The notes under the pieces were generated by a model that saw only the letters and a list, made by a program, of their open reading frames with translations, was not told where the DNA came from and did not search any database. Shown here piece after piece: positions 1 to 10,974 of a stretch of DNA of 64,000 nt. Source of the DNA: Hymenopus coronatus (taxonomy: Eukaryota > Arthropoda > Insecta > Mantodea > Hymenopodidae); contig CM060900.1 of the NCBI GenBank assembly GCA_030762935.1, forward strand, positions 396,259,132-396,323,131. Direction: 5' to 3'. Position numbers and translations under genes: made by a program. Position 1 is the stretch's first letter; each line of letters begins with the position of its first letter.

Positions 1-460
1 AAATTATTTGAATTGTAACTTTTACAAAATTGCAAATTCTTTGAGTGTGTGCACACCTATGGTAACAGCTTGGTTGATTTCAGATCATAATTAGTTAGCT
101 AGAAACTCCGGTAACATACTGGTGGGTGAGTCGGTATAGCGCTGGTCATCGGATCCCGCGTTACAAAGATCGCACCGCTCTCTGACGTTTCAATTTTTTA
201 GTGTTTTAGTGTTCTTATTTTTCTGAAAGAGTACACAATTAGAGCAACACTATATGCTTAGTCTACATTTCTGAAACCAGAAAGATAAACCCGCTGTAAA
301 TTAGTTTCAAAAGACTATGAATGATATCTACGCAGTGTTCAATATTAAATTCAGTGATTGTCAAGGAACCCGCAGATTAATGCAATAAAAATATTAGTAT
401 TGTTGATAACATTTATGTAATGTGTGCTTTGAAACGTAATAACTGAACCATGATTTAGTA
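1..460. other. AT-rich intergenic DNA, no gene seen
   Basis: No frame here resembles a known protein. At 121-180 there is a short patch that looks faintly like the first half of a tRNA-type promoter (GGTGAGTCGGTATAGCGC), but I found no matching B box in the right place, so I do not call a SINE. Confidence 0.5.
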
Positions 461-467
461 GTGCAAT

Positions 468-580
468 AAAAAAAAAAAAAAAAAAAAAGATGTGTATTAC
501 CAGGAACCGAACTGCGGTGTTTTGAGTTTATCCGTATGTAGGTGTTATGCAGTTTTAACCACTTAAACTACTGTGGTCCT
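468..580 (-). repeat. tRNA-like retroposon fragment beside a 20-bp A run
   Basis: Read on the minus strand, 495-575 carries an A-box-like stretch (TAGTTTAAGTGGTTA) and a B-box-like stretch (GCAGTTCGGTTCCTGG) at tRNA-like spacing. A run of about 20 A on the plus strand (468-488) lies just downstream in minus orientation as poly(T). A real tRNA gene is unlikely because no acceptor stem pairs. It may be an old SINE head. Weak call. Confidence 0.3.
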
Positions 581-1306
581 GCAAGAGTGTCCTGAAAATC
601 TGGTCTAATGCCTATACGTGACTACTGCGAGAACCATGAATTGGTAAATGCTATATTACTATTTTAAAAGTGTACATATGTGTAAGAAAATAATCGTTTT
701 AACGAGGTGCATATCGCAGATAGCACAGACTAACATCCTAAGATAATATAAACTGCGAAATCAGTGCTCAAGTGCGTTATGCTGTCACGTACTACCATTT
801 ATTATGCTTAAGAGCCTGGCTTACCAGATTTCCGTTGAATCAGATGAGCAACTACTGACACGAACTTGTAGTGAAGTTCACAGCAATCCTAGAGTTTTTT
901 GACAGGGTACGAGGCTCGTTCTTCGTAGGTGCAATCTCTGCTGGGATGTAGCGCGTCGTCACATCGAAAAGTTCCTCTGATGACCTGTAGTGTTTTGTGT
1001 TATACACCATATTTTAGAAACTCCTTCAGGTGTAAAATGCAATTGTTATGAAACATTTCCGTAGCACTTATGAACAACATGGAATCTACGTGCTAATCTA
1101 CATTACATTTTTTTTTTCATTACGAATAAATATTGGGTAATGCAGCAACATACGAACGGCTCATTATAAAATGCAAAACATTAAGACTACATAGAAGTAA
1201 ATGTATATATCGAGGCATGAACCCCCCTACCCTTCGACACCTTAACTCCGTGACCACGCGATAACTATAGCGCTAAATAAGCCACTATATCTAGACTCTC
1301 CGAAAT
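581..1306. other. Intergenic DNA, nothing recognised
   Basis: AT-rich sequence with no supported gene, repeat family member or RNA. Base composition changes sharply to GC-rich just after this stretch, where the retroelement begins. Confidence 0.5.
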
Positions 1307-1307
1307 G

Positions 1308-1314
1308 CAGGAGC
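1308..1314. repeat. Candidate left target-site duplication of the ORF1-only element
   Basis: CAGGAGC here is repeated exactly at 2744-2750, directly after the A-rich tail. Seven bases is short, so this is suggestive only. Confidence 0.35.
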
Positions 1315-1326
1315 TCGGCTGTACAC

Positions 1327-2409
1327 ATGGCAAAGAAGAAACTCTGCAGAGCCGCAGCTGCTAAGGCAGCAACCGTCACCTCTTCCCCGGCAGCTGCCGA
1401 GGAGGCAGCATCTCCGAAGCCATTGGTCGCGAAAAGCCCTGTTTCGCCGCCGACCGCCACCGCAGTCTCGCCGCAACTGCAGCGGCAGTTGCCGTCCTCG
1501 CCGCTTCCACCGACGTCTCCACCCAGCTCCACGACGCCGCCACCCCGGTTCAGTGCTGTGGTACGGGGGGTCCCTAGGGACCTTTCCACCCGGCATCTGC
1601 TCACCGCCGTGCAGTCGCGGTGGTCTTCTTGCTTGAGGGCCACCCGCATATACTGCGACCGGGGGCCAACGCCGCTCGTTCGTCTGGAGTTACAGGACCA
1701 GGCTGACCTGGAAGCTGCCTTTACATCAGGGTTGCCCTTATTAGGGCGACTTCTGGTCGTCGAGGCTAGCCGACAGGAACGCCATCGGCCCTGCCGACGC
1801 TTCTGTGCTTACGGTCACACAGCTGAAGTCTGCTCTTCGCCACCGAGATGCCACTACTGTGGTACCAACACCACCACCGCCGAGTGCACTGGGCACGATC
1901 TCCGCCGTCGCCGCCGGTTCTGTGCCACCTGTCGTGATACAGGACACTTCACCGGGCAAGCCCAGTGCCCTCTCTACCCCAGGAGCAGACCACTACCACC
2001 ACCCGCCCGGACTACGCCACCCCCGACCATTATCGACACCACACCACCTGCACCCTCGATAGACGCAGCGACACGGGACGCCATTCAGGATCTCCACGCA
2101 GAGATCTTGAACGTCGGCGCCCGTTTAGCTGCCCTTGAAGAGCTGTGCAGTGTCATCACTGAAAAGGTACAGGACCTTCAAGCTGCCACCACCGCCATCG
2201 CCACACTACAGTCCACCATCGCTGAGCTGTCCAGCCGGATAGCTAGTGTTCAGCCGCAGCCTCAGCAGGACCTCCAGCCGCAGCAGCTCCACTCCGCCGA
2301 ACGGCCCCACTCCAGGGGCCAATCACACATCGGGACTGTTACAAGACCCGGACCTGAGTCTTGGATTCTTCGTTCACGGCAGCTACGACTGGAGAAGAAC
2401 CAACACTAG
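1327..2409 (+). CDS. LINE ORF1 / gag-like nucleic-acid-binding protein, 360 aa
   Basis: This is an RNA-binding chaperone-type ORF1 protein of a non-LTR retrotransposon. Residues 1-73 are low-complexity Ala/Pro/Ser/Thr with a basic start (MAKKK). Residues about 74-148 look like an RRM-type fold (VVRGVP near 78-83, PLVRLEL near 116-122), as in jockey/I/R1-type gags. Three Cys/His knuckle-like clusters follow: 156-169 (CX3CX3HX4C), 175-190 (CX2C...C..H) and 199-214 (CX2CX4HX6C). Residues about 247-307 are a predicted coiled coil with regular hydrophobic spacing, suited to multimerisation. The first in-frame ATG is chosen; an intact original could have begun further upstream if the copy is truncated. 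The stop is TAG, followed by 48 more open codons (2410-2553) before TGA. It is the only long, compositionally coherent frame in the window. The gag identity is fairly secure; the clade is not. Confidence 0.8.
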   Translation: MAKKKLCRAAAAKAATVTSSPAAAEEAASPKPLVAKSPVSPPTATAVSPQLQRQLPSSPLPPTSPPSSTTPPPRFSAVVRGVPRDLSTRHLLTAVQSRWSSCLRATRIYCDRGPTPLVRLELQDQADLEAAFTSGLPLLGRLLVVEASRQERHRPCRRFCAYGHTAEVCSSPPRCHYCGTNTTTAECTGHDLRRRRRFCATCRDTGHFTGQAQCPLYPRSRPLPPPARTTPPPTIIDTTPPAPSIDAATRDAIQDLHAEILNVGARLAALEELCSVITEKVQDLQAATTAIATLQSTIAELSSRIASVQPQPQQDLQPQQLHSAERPHSRGQSHIGTVTRPGPESWILRSRQLRLEKNQH

Positions 2410-2743
2410 CTCCAACTCAATCCTTCACCCTCTAATTCATCTACTCCTCTCCCTGAATATTCCGCGGTGACATTCTGGGCCTCGGTCAAGTCTGTCTCCC
2501 GGTCCTCATTTCACCCCTCTGACTGCACCCTGCAGTCAGTTAAATTATCACCTTGAATCCGCGGGTGCAATCATGCGGTACCGGCTCTCCTTACTTCCTT
2601 CTAATACCGGTGGAGGGGTTTTTTAGTCGGTATGCCCACATGGGAGACCCCGATACTCCGGGCTTGCCCGGGTCAGTCCTTAAGGTGGATTTTTCTCCTC
2701 CACTCGAAACTTAAATAAATAAAAAAAAACACAAAAAAAAAAA
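2410..2743 (+). other. 3' untranslated region and A-rich tail of the ORF1-only element
   Basis: Directly follows ORF1. It holds 48 open codons in frame with ORF1 after the TAG, then GC-rich stem-loop-forming sequence at about 2630-2680, a pyrimidine-rich stretch, AATAAATAAA and an interrupted A tail. No ORF2 remnant could be read in any frame. Stem-loops at LINE 3' ends are commonly the template-recognition site for a reverse transcriptase supplied in trans; that role here is inference. Confidence 0.55.
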
Positions 2744-2823
2744 CAGGAGCACACGCCACGGTCCACTGAGGATTGGTCAGTGCCGTGCTAATTCTTTATA
2801 CACTTTATGCCGTCGAAAGAAGT

Positions 2824-2848
2824 ATATATATATATATATATATATATA
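2824..2848. repeat. (TA)n microsatellite
   Basis: An uninterrupted alternating TA run of about 25 bp just downstream of the retroelement. Confidence 0.95.
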
Positions 2849-3033
2849 CTATTTTGAGTGTATTGCTGTCAAAAGGCGGTACACTCGATGCCTGAGTTTT
2901 CTCTTTTTGGAATGAACGTATTTAGTCCAGCTCAAGTCTGTTTCCATTTAACACAAAAGTTGATTTACAGCGCCGGCGTATAATCGACAAAATTGACAGT
3001 AGTTTTGATAAAATTGCAGAGAATGAATATTGA

Positions 3034-3215
3034 AGCTTATCAGCATACGAGTTCTATTAATTTGGACGGCTTTCGCATGTAGGATTTGTTTTGGAGTTCA
3101 CACAAATAATACTGAGGCTTATCAGATTTGAAAATAAGAGCTATTATTTTTAAATTTTCTACTAATTTAGGTAGTTTTCGCATGTAGGATTTGCCTTGGA
3201 ATTGACACAAAGTGC
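3034..3215. repeat. Diverged tandem duplication, unit about 90-100 bp
   Basis: The segments 3059-3108 and 3164-3213 are about 80 percent identical over 50 bases, sharing TTTTCGCATGTAGGATTTG-like cores, and each is preceded by a GAAGCTTATCAG / GAGGCTTATCAG block (3032 and 3115). The minus strand across both is open and gives a repeated peptide containing KSYMRK. Protein identity (about 12 of 18) is lower than DNA identity, so there is no sign of coding constraint. Confidence 0.7.
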
Positions 3216-3419
3216 GTTTGGCCCTCCTCACCTTCATTTCTTTGGATTCGTCATACTTCCGTATGTACAGCAATTATGTGATCAAATTGTTGCGTTTTAT
3301 GGTTTCTCACACCTTTTTAAACCAAAAATGCACATATTTTTGCTAAAGCGACTTAGGTGTGTGATATTTCGGAAACCCTCTAATGCACAAAGAAAATAGT
3401 GAGAAGCTTTTGAAGCCGT

Positions 3420-6400
3420 ACATATATAGTGATTGAATCGCAGCAAGTAATTACCTCAGTAGTGTATTCCATATTGCAAGATAAAGTTGCTTAATCCTTT
3501 TGCAGTTGGACAATTAAAGTACGCTAAACCTAATGTCCTCAATAATATTTTATATATTGTGTAATTACAGAGTAGTTGTTTGGGAAGTCAGTTTCAGCAG
3601 AGTAAAAGGCGGTGGGCGCCTGGGTAGCTGTCCCTCCTAGAAGTCTTCCATTTGGCCAATAGCCGAGTTCTTAAACTATTTCTCTAGTTTACGATAAATG
3701 GAAAATGGGAAAAAATATTGACATAACGAAACACAAGAAAGGAATGAAAGCAACAGAGGATCACCGGACACGTAGTAGAATTTTCGACATATCCCTGACC
3801 TTACTGTAGACCGTGTAAGGAGTGACAGTTACATGCATTATAACATTGGGTGACAGGAACAAACAGGTAATCTGGACCAAGTGAGAGCCTGATGTTAACG
3901 GAATTTTGAGAGTAGTGGTACGGTCAATTGCGGAATTATGAGGGGCTTCGGGATGCTTAGTGTCACGATAGAATGGAAAGTCAGAACAGTTAAATATTGG
4001 ATGAGAGTAGTACATGGAGACCTATCACTAATTAGGTCAGTCTGCGACAGTGAACAGTTCAAAATTGAAGGAACTTGGAACCGATCATCAATATTAAAGA
4101 AAGGGATAGGCTAAATTTGGATGCGGGGTCAGAATGGACGGAGGGTTTGGAGATAATTTAAGAACCGCCTCTATGATATTGACAGCTACTAATTGCGTAA
4201 TGCAGGAGGTTTCTTTGATAATGCAGTTCGGACTAAGTTCGAAGTGGGATATTCAGCAATGCATCAAGACGTATATGTAGCGAACTCGTTAGACTGGGGT
4301 TCGCGTCGTTTAAACTAGAACACGGAGGCTGATACACATTACTGATGAAAATCATATGAGACTGTGCCAATTTGTAAGGAGGAAGAGTTACAGGTATCAG
4401 GACGAATGTAGGTACAATCATTTACCGGGGTTCTTCACTACCTGAATGAGAGTAATGGGTATGTTGGGCGCTGTTGGCAGGTATTGAGGACATGAAGGGA
4501 ATGGTATGGTTCAATTTCTGCATAGGGCGAAACAGCTGAGATCTGAGCAGCCTGATAACAGAACAATGAGTGTATGAAGAGCTAAACCGTAACCCTAATA
4601 TGTTATGTTCACATCATATTCCTACGTTATTAGCGTTGCATTTTCTCTTATCTGTTATTTTCTTACTGTAATAGTTCATTATAGTGCATCGAAATACAGT
4701 TTACCGTTAGTTTACATGTTTATATTTAAGAAGATATATTTGGATATGTTTGTATTACTTTTTTCATGCTCGCTCTCCTTTTTTTTTCCCCTTTTTTTTT
4801 ATCAACCTTATTTTTGTGTGTTTATAACAGCATGCACAGTCTCTGGAGCCACGCTGTGGTTCCATTCGGAGGGAAGAAAGTGGAAACTTAAGCGCATCAG
4901 CACCAATAGGCTTGTAGTGGAGAACATTGAGGCATAACACATGCCCGCCTGAACATCACTGCTCAGACATACCCAATCTTCTTCGGGTGTCGGAAACCAC
5001 TGCCCCGCAGCGTACAATACAGTTAAAAAATTCCCCTTCAGGAGGGGCTTACTTGTTCGGTCCAAAGTACTACTAGTGATGTCAGAAGCACCACAACTGC
5101 TGGGGCTATACAGCGCCCTCACCAAGGGGACGGAACTCTTTTGCTAAGGAACATTTGGGAACACACACAAAATCCCCCTCGTATGTGGTAATTCCAATGA
5201 TCTCGTGTCTACCTATATAAATGTCATTTTATATGGTTTTATTGTGCCTTTAACCTTTTTCACGTGTCTTCTCTGGGCTATATTCTAGGAGCATAACGCA
5301 AAAATATGTATGACGTGCTCTGTATTCATTCTGCTGTAGATTTTAATGATACGGTTTATTTAGGTGTTGCACATTCTGTATTTAAGCACTATCTTATGTT
5401 ACGATTGGCTGAAGCATATAGACATAAGACAAAATAGGACTTACTTATTTTTATGCAATGTCTATGTCTATATCAGAAGCATATGAGTTTTGCATCTGCA
5501 TACGTAAGAACACATAAATTATGTTAGATCAAAATATGGATTGCAGTATGGTCCATTTTCACACCAGGTCTGCAACCAAAAGAAAATGAACGTCATGATA
5601 TAAAAGGCGTTCATATAAATATAAAACTGGTGCCTTCAGGCGGACCAAATATTTGACACCAAAATTCTACATATTTCATACCACCCGAACTCCTCCTCTA
5701 GGGTTTAGTGAAAAACGTCATATATGTAAGAACCCGAAGGTATTCATGGTTTCAAATAAAAGATTGTGGAAGTTTTGTAAGAGTTAATATGAAATTATGG
5801 ATCACACAATGGAGTAATTACCCCCTGGTAAGAACCACGCCAAGTACGCAATCGTGTGCAAGTTGAGCTGTACAAAACTCCCATTCTTCTAGAACAGAGT
5901 CTTTTAGGGTACGTGCTTCGGTGTGTTGTACTTAGTAAGGTTCAAAATACGACTCGGCTATACTGACAACTGTGCAAACTCCAACTTTCCATTTTGAGCA
6001 ATAGCGCTGTCTGTCTTTCATTACGATTTCCGCGCTAGTTCTACATGTCTCCCTCACCTTTCCCGTGTTTCTTCTCATAAAACTTTTGTGCTACGGTTTG
6101 GATGCGTGTGGTTTTACGAGTTTGAGAAGGTCTGGTCTAGAATAAATTTACAAATGAGAGGCAATTGTATGGGATCTACTGTGAGAGAAATCCAAGCAGA
6201 TTAATAATCCAACATAAAGGAACTTCCGATTTAGTATAAAAGCCTTTGCGTTTTCAGAACATGAAAACAGATTGAAAATAATGAAGCTCCTGCTATTACA
6301 GACATTAGCTTACACTTGGAGAAAATAAATTGTATAAAACATTGCATCTCTACAAGGATAACTTTGATACAGACCGGTAATTCCATATTCATCCAACAGT

Positions 6401-8475
6401 TGGGCTATTCCATAGGAAATCGGACATTGAAAAACCTTCATCGTTTATTTTGAATTCAAATTTAGTATGCTTATAGGGATAGAAAATTTTAAAATTACAT
6501 AGTTTTATAATATGAGTAAATTATTACTTACAGTATTCATGCCATCAATATAAAAATTATTGAAATTTTTACTTTCTAGCTAAATATTCTCTAGTTATAC
6601 GGATAAGCAAAAAAATGTTATTTAATTTTAGGGAATTTACACAGGAAAAATTTAATATCTTTAGCTTGCCCCTATGTTATTTAATTTTAAAAATACCTAT
6701 AAATCCCTGCCATTATTAAGAATAAATACCAGCTTTCAGTTTAGTGGTACCATCGATAGAATGCGAGAAAAATATTCCTGAATTTTGCGGTGGGAGTGTT
6801 TTCGCCCTCCAATAGAGCATTATCGTAATATAATATTATCTTCCGATTACAGCAGATTCTCTAGACAGCGAGTAACGCGCGGTTATATGACCATGTATGA
6901 AGGTCTTTGCTAATGCTACAGTTAGTCCAGTGAAAAACTCCAAAAGGGTTATGCCAATTTAGAGAAAAAATAAAAGAAATAACAAACGGAAGCGATGTAA
7001 TTTAGTGAGTTGTATAGTACACGTCATAATATTGTAAGTTATTATGCATAGATTATAGATTTCTCAACATGGGAGATAACTTTTACTTTAGTAGCAGTTT
7101 TAATTCCCTACAGAACCCGCATAAAAGGGTCACTAAAGGAACTGCGAAAAGCAGCTCCATTAAAGTTTCTTTTTGGTATCCCATTCTGATAACACATTCA
7201 AATCAATTTAGAATATGCTCAAAATAAAATAAAATCTGTGTACTATACCCTGGTACATACCAAGGTTAATATCTCAGGCCTTACTATTTATTTTCATTTC
7301 TATCACTAATTTTATACAATTGTGCTATAGATCACAAACTCCTACTACTAATCAAAAATATAAAACTTAAAATACAATAATCCTAATATTACAATTAAAA
7401 ACAATCAGATATTTAATATATACACTATAACAAATTTCAATTCCTGCAATACTCTTTTATTTTATTTTAAAATTTTCATAATACTTAAAATTACTATATA
7501 ATTACTGTATTTTAAAGTAGGATAATAGGATCCAGACGCAGGCTAAAATTGCATACAATTCGGAATTCCCAGGAACACGTAAGTACAGTTACTACTAGTA
7601 CATGCACTTAACCTAGCTGCTGTAGTATACAAGTAAATGTGCTAGTGCATGTCCCGAAAGTGACTTAGGTAGCAATTTTGAATATGTCTTAGAATTAACG
7701 AAAGAAGGTGGTTTGCCGTAATTAAATGACATTCTTACATTTTTTGGAAAAAAACTACATAGAAGAACAATACTTGCAAATTAGTTAAAATTCTCTCTTT
7801 ACTTCATTTCTTATAAATGTTTGTGTTGAACTCTTTATAGCGTCACTTCCGATAAGGAAGTTGCTTTTATTTATGCTCAAGGTTGAGATGATCTTAAGCC
7901 ATTATAATGTGTGGCCCATATTGGACAGTGTGAACACCCCTTCGACCCTTGTCTTGTTCCAAAAATAAATTTCATTGGATATATCATTTATCTGCTCATC
8001 TTGTTATTGTACCGCAATTTTCAAATCTGTAAATATTTCATATTGCTAATAAAATATACAACAATTTTGCACTATTTTTTTTTTAATCGTGGCACCTATT
8101 TAAAATCTAGTTTATTAAAACAACAAATATATAATTAAATATGATAATATAATGGCTAAACTAGCATGTTTTAGTGAACTTTAGGATATTTATTTAATAG
8201 CAGGTACAATGTCGCAGGAATTGTTGGAATATACGTTTCAACACACTTAAAATATGTTTTATTTTAAAAAATCTGAGGACCATTTTATTTTTACTGACCG
8301 TTTTGAAATGGCCTGACCCAGTTCCCTCAATTGCTAAATGAAAATTAGGAGATATTTATATAATTCGAAGCTTATTTCGCCCAATTAAACAAGTTACTTC
8401 AGGTTTGGAGTTGAAAATAATCTCTCTCAAAGAAAAAGAAATACTGAGGATGAATTTTACATCCCAAATTATGTA
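3420..8475. other. Long AT-rich stretch without recognised genes or repeats
   Basis: About 5 kb with only short chance frames. A slightly GC-richer patch at 4825-5130 has a 105-codon minus-strand frame (4808-5125) and a 110-codon plus-strand frame (4605-4937); neither matches anything I know and the latter is low-complexity hydrophobic. The rest is AT-rich with no poly(A)-ended retroposon or inverted termini that I could see. Confidence 0.5.
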
Positions 8476-8480
8476 TTCGA

Positions 8481-8489
8481 AATAATAAT

Positions 8490-8544
<55 letters not shown>

Positions 8545-8586
8545 GTGATAGCAGTAGCAGTGGTGGTGGTGGTGGTGGTAGTAGTA
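8481..8586. repeat. Compound microsatellite (ATA)n with (GTG)n/(GTA)n
   Basis: About 65 bp of ATA trinucleotides passes into GTGATAGCAGTAGCAG, then GGT/GTA repeats ending near 8586. The minus-strand frame 8356-8616 is only a translation of this array (a Tyr/His run). The same kind of ATT-to-GGT composite recurs at 62.71-62.88 kb. Confidence 0.95.
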
Positions 8587-9194
8587 CCATATGAATTCAT
8601 ACGTGCAGTTGTGCACATTATCATATTAGTTTGCTTCTGTATCTACTTTGAAAATGGAGTAACTAATGGACTGTCAAAATGTACTTTTCTCGACGAATAT
8701 GGCTGTTAATACGTTTTCGTAATTTAAATCCTGTAATCACACCAAGACTTTTGCTAATATTTCTGTTGGCTAATGAAAAGTCATTTACTTTATTTCCGAT
8801 GGTGTACATTCAATGATATTACGAGACTGGCTTCCACCTTTCCTTAAATACAAGCAGGGACCTCTACATGCAATGTTTAACATAAGCATAATCCGTTAAA
8901 ATTTACAAAAACATAATTTCCATCTATTTGCATGCCTCTTTAGTATCTCTACTGAAGGTATGTAAAGGAAAATATTCCATGCAAAGTCCCACAACGCAAT
9001 TCCACTGGAGAGATACCTACATTTTGAAAGCTACTGATCATCAAATCAAGAATTTTTGGAAAAATATGCGTGTGTGTTTGCGCGTGCATTTGCGCGCAAC
9101 AAAACTATGACTAAAAATGTGATAATTGCCATATTTCATGTTTGAATCAGTGCCAGAAAAGTTTTCAGCTGTATCATCTAATACAAACTACTCT

Positions 9195-9431
9195 TTCCGG
9201 GGTTCCCGGGTTTGATTCCCGACTGGGGCGGGGAATTTTTCTTTTGCCAGAAGTATTCCCTATCCCCCACAGAGTCTGGAAGTTTGTATGTGAGTGTGAA
9301 TGTGTGCGTGTTAGAGTAAAAATAAATGATTTAAACTAACGTAAAAATACCTACAGACAACAAGTTGTTTCAAGTGGAAAGCCCCCGATATGACCTTAGA
9401 TGTTTAAGGGGGCTATATAAATGGAAAAAAA
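9195..9431 (+). mobile_element. tRNA-derived SINE, local family D (5'-truncated)
   Basis: The copy begins inside the tRNA-like head with a B-box-like GGGTTTGATTCCCG (9208-9221), followed by a body with TATTCCC..CCCCCACAGAGTCTGG, and ends in GGGGGCTATATAAATGG plus a short A tail. It is flanked by an exact 10-bp direct repeat, AAACTACTCT, at 9185-9194 and 9432-9441, the target-site duplication. No protein is encoded. Related body sequence occurs at 30.66-30.75 kb (minus) and about 48.03-48.12 kb (plus). Confidence 0.8.
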
Positions 9432-9444
9432 AAACTACTCTGTT

Positions 9445-10638
9445 TGTGGATATCACGTTTTTTTCATTTTCTCAAGTCAGTCTAAAATTCTCAATCTACT
9501 ATATGAGTAAGCTATTTCTATGGAGAATAAAATTATATTTTGAATGCTCTGTGTAAATATATGACCTCATTCTGATATCATTCTGTATAGTTCGTAAACC
9601 CCAAGTGATAGATAAAGCCTGCAAATGAAAAAAGTTAGATGTTATTGAAATAAGCAGTTTATATAAAAACACATTTTGTAGCCCTTTTCGAAAATTCGTT
9701 CTCACACCTTAATAAGGTTCTCCCTACAAGGAACCGCCCTGTGGCATCTATAAAGTGTATCACTAAGATTCCTTTTTTGTCCCAAATGGATTAATCAATA
9801 ACAAAAACTTGACATCGACATGCAAACATTTTGAATGGTTCCTTATGTATGTGCAGGGTCTTACTGCTTGAACTTATTTCTTGTGGAAAAACTAATATTG
9901 AGTAACGCAACCTGAATGGAACATAGTTTAGTTTCCCATTCATATATGACGATTCCCAGGAGGTTATTGATGATGATAATGCCAGGTTCCGAAGGTGACC
10001 TATGAAGTGGTGCACGGCGCAGCCCCAATATCCGCCGTCTTTATCCACTTAAATGCGTGGGGGTAACGGCTGAGAAACTGGAGATGCAGGTGTTGTACTT
10101 GCACATAAATAATACATTGCTGCGCTTTATAAAACATTGCAGTTACTGTTTGTATAACTGATTAATTTCTGTAGTAAACATAAGTTTTTATTACAGTATA
10201 AATGATATGAACAAAATAATAAGTCTGTACTGTGACAAATAAAATTTTCAGTTTCATGTGTGATTTACACACGTGGACAACCATTGCAATGGATTACAAT
10301 ATATTTTCTGAATGTATCAAAAGCAAGAAATATATTTTAAGTTATTAATAGTCTATTTTGCTGAATTGTCTGGTCAAATACAGCTCGTGTTTTCATCTCC
10401 TAGGACAATTCACTCCTGTCGTGAATTATCGATTAGATGAAAACACCCGCGGTATTAATTATGACAATTAAGTCAACCATTAAAGCGCCAATGCACTTCA
10501 CACTCGCGCGTCTCTGCTACTCAAACCTAGGACTCCACTTGGGGACATGCCCTCACTGCTAAAGTATTTTTGTTTCAACCCGCCTCGACTTATTTATTCA
10601 CTATTTCGGCGCATATGTGATCCTCAACTAGCCAGGCC
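9445..10638. other. AT-rich intergenic DNA, nothing recognised
   Basis: Only short chance frames. The GC-richer end (10500-10640) shows no repeat that I can match elsewhere in the window. Confidence 0.45.
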
Positions 10639-10652
10639 ACCGTGCTTTCGTC

Positions 10653-10956
10653 GCCCTCCGTGGTGTAATGGTTACCATGCTAACTTCAGATACCCAAGGT
10701 TGCGGTTTCAAACCCGGCGGAGGACGATGGATTTTATAGGGCACAAAAATCCTTGGCATGGCTTCCTTCTGAAGGAAAGTAAAGCCGTTGGTCCCGTGTC
10801 GTAGATTTACGGCATGTAAAAGGCATGTAAAGGAACCTCAAGCCACATAGAGTCCTCTCTGAGCAAAATTAAGTCTTTCACGCCTAATTTAGAATGGGAC
10901 GCTGAGAATCACAGCAGTTAGAGAGCGTCCATAAATAAAACGCCATTTATTTTTTT
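10653..10956 (+). mobile_element. tRNA-derived SINE, local family A1
   Basis: The head has an A box (TGGTGTAATGGTTA, 10661-10674) and a B box (GGTTGCGGTTTCAAACC, 10698-10714), the internal RNA polymerase III promoter inherited from a tRNA. The body contains GCATGGCTTCCTTCTGAAGG and GTCGTAGATTTACGGCA; the tail contains GAATGGGACGCTGAGAA and GAGCGTCCATAAATAA. Flanks carry a 14-bp direct repeat with one mismatch, ACCGT(G/C)CTTTCGTC, at 10639-10652 and 10957-10970. This is the clearest plus-strand copy of the family. The 85-codon frame over it is incidental. Confidence 0.9.
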
Positions 10957-10974
10957 ACCGTCCTTTCGTCTCGC

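Larger units (their letters stand above)
1315..2743 (+). mobile_element. ORF1-only non-LTR retrotransposon (LINE-derived, no ORF2)
   Basis: The element comprises one intact gag-like ORF1, about 330 bp of 3' untranslated sequence and an A-rich tail (2714-2743). There is no reverse transcriptase or endonuclease frame between ORF1 and the tail. The 3' region contains LINE-like hairpin sequences (CCGGGCTTGCCCGGG near 2660-2675 and CCCACATGGG near 2636-2645) and AATAAA just before the A-rich tail. A 7-bp direct repeat CAGGAGC flanks it (1308-1314 and 2744-2750) and may be the target-site duplication, but 7 bp can occur by chance. GC content is far above both flanks. The ORF starts only 12 bp inside the left repeat, so the copy may be 5'-truncated. 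ORF1-only elements are known (HAL1 in mammals, HeT-A in Drosophila); relationship to either is not implied. Confidence 0.65.

Noticed and set aside
121..185. A-box-like GGTGAGTCGGTATAGCGC near the left edge
   Set aside because: No B box at a suitable distance, no second copy and no tail.
1242..1649. 135-codon minus-strand frame over the LINE ORF1
   Set aside because: Shadow of the GC-rich ORF1 on the plus strand, which has the zinc-knuckle and coiled-coil pattern.
4605..5125. Overlapping 105- and 110-codon frames in a slightly GC-richer patch
   Set aside because: Not recognisable, open on opposite strands, with no shared motif or repeat; not enough for a gene call.
8356..8616. Open frame rich in Tyr and His on the minus strand
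   Set aside because: It is only the translation of the ATA/GTG microsatellite.
10653..10730. A functional tRNA gene at the head of family A
   Set aside because: A and B boxes are present, but the arms do not form a full cloverleaf and several dispersed copies with target duplications show it to be a SINE head.
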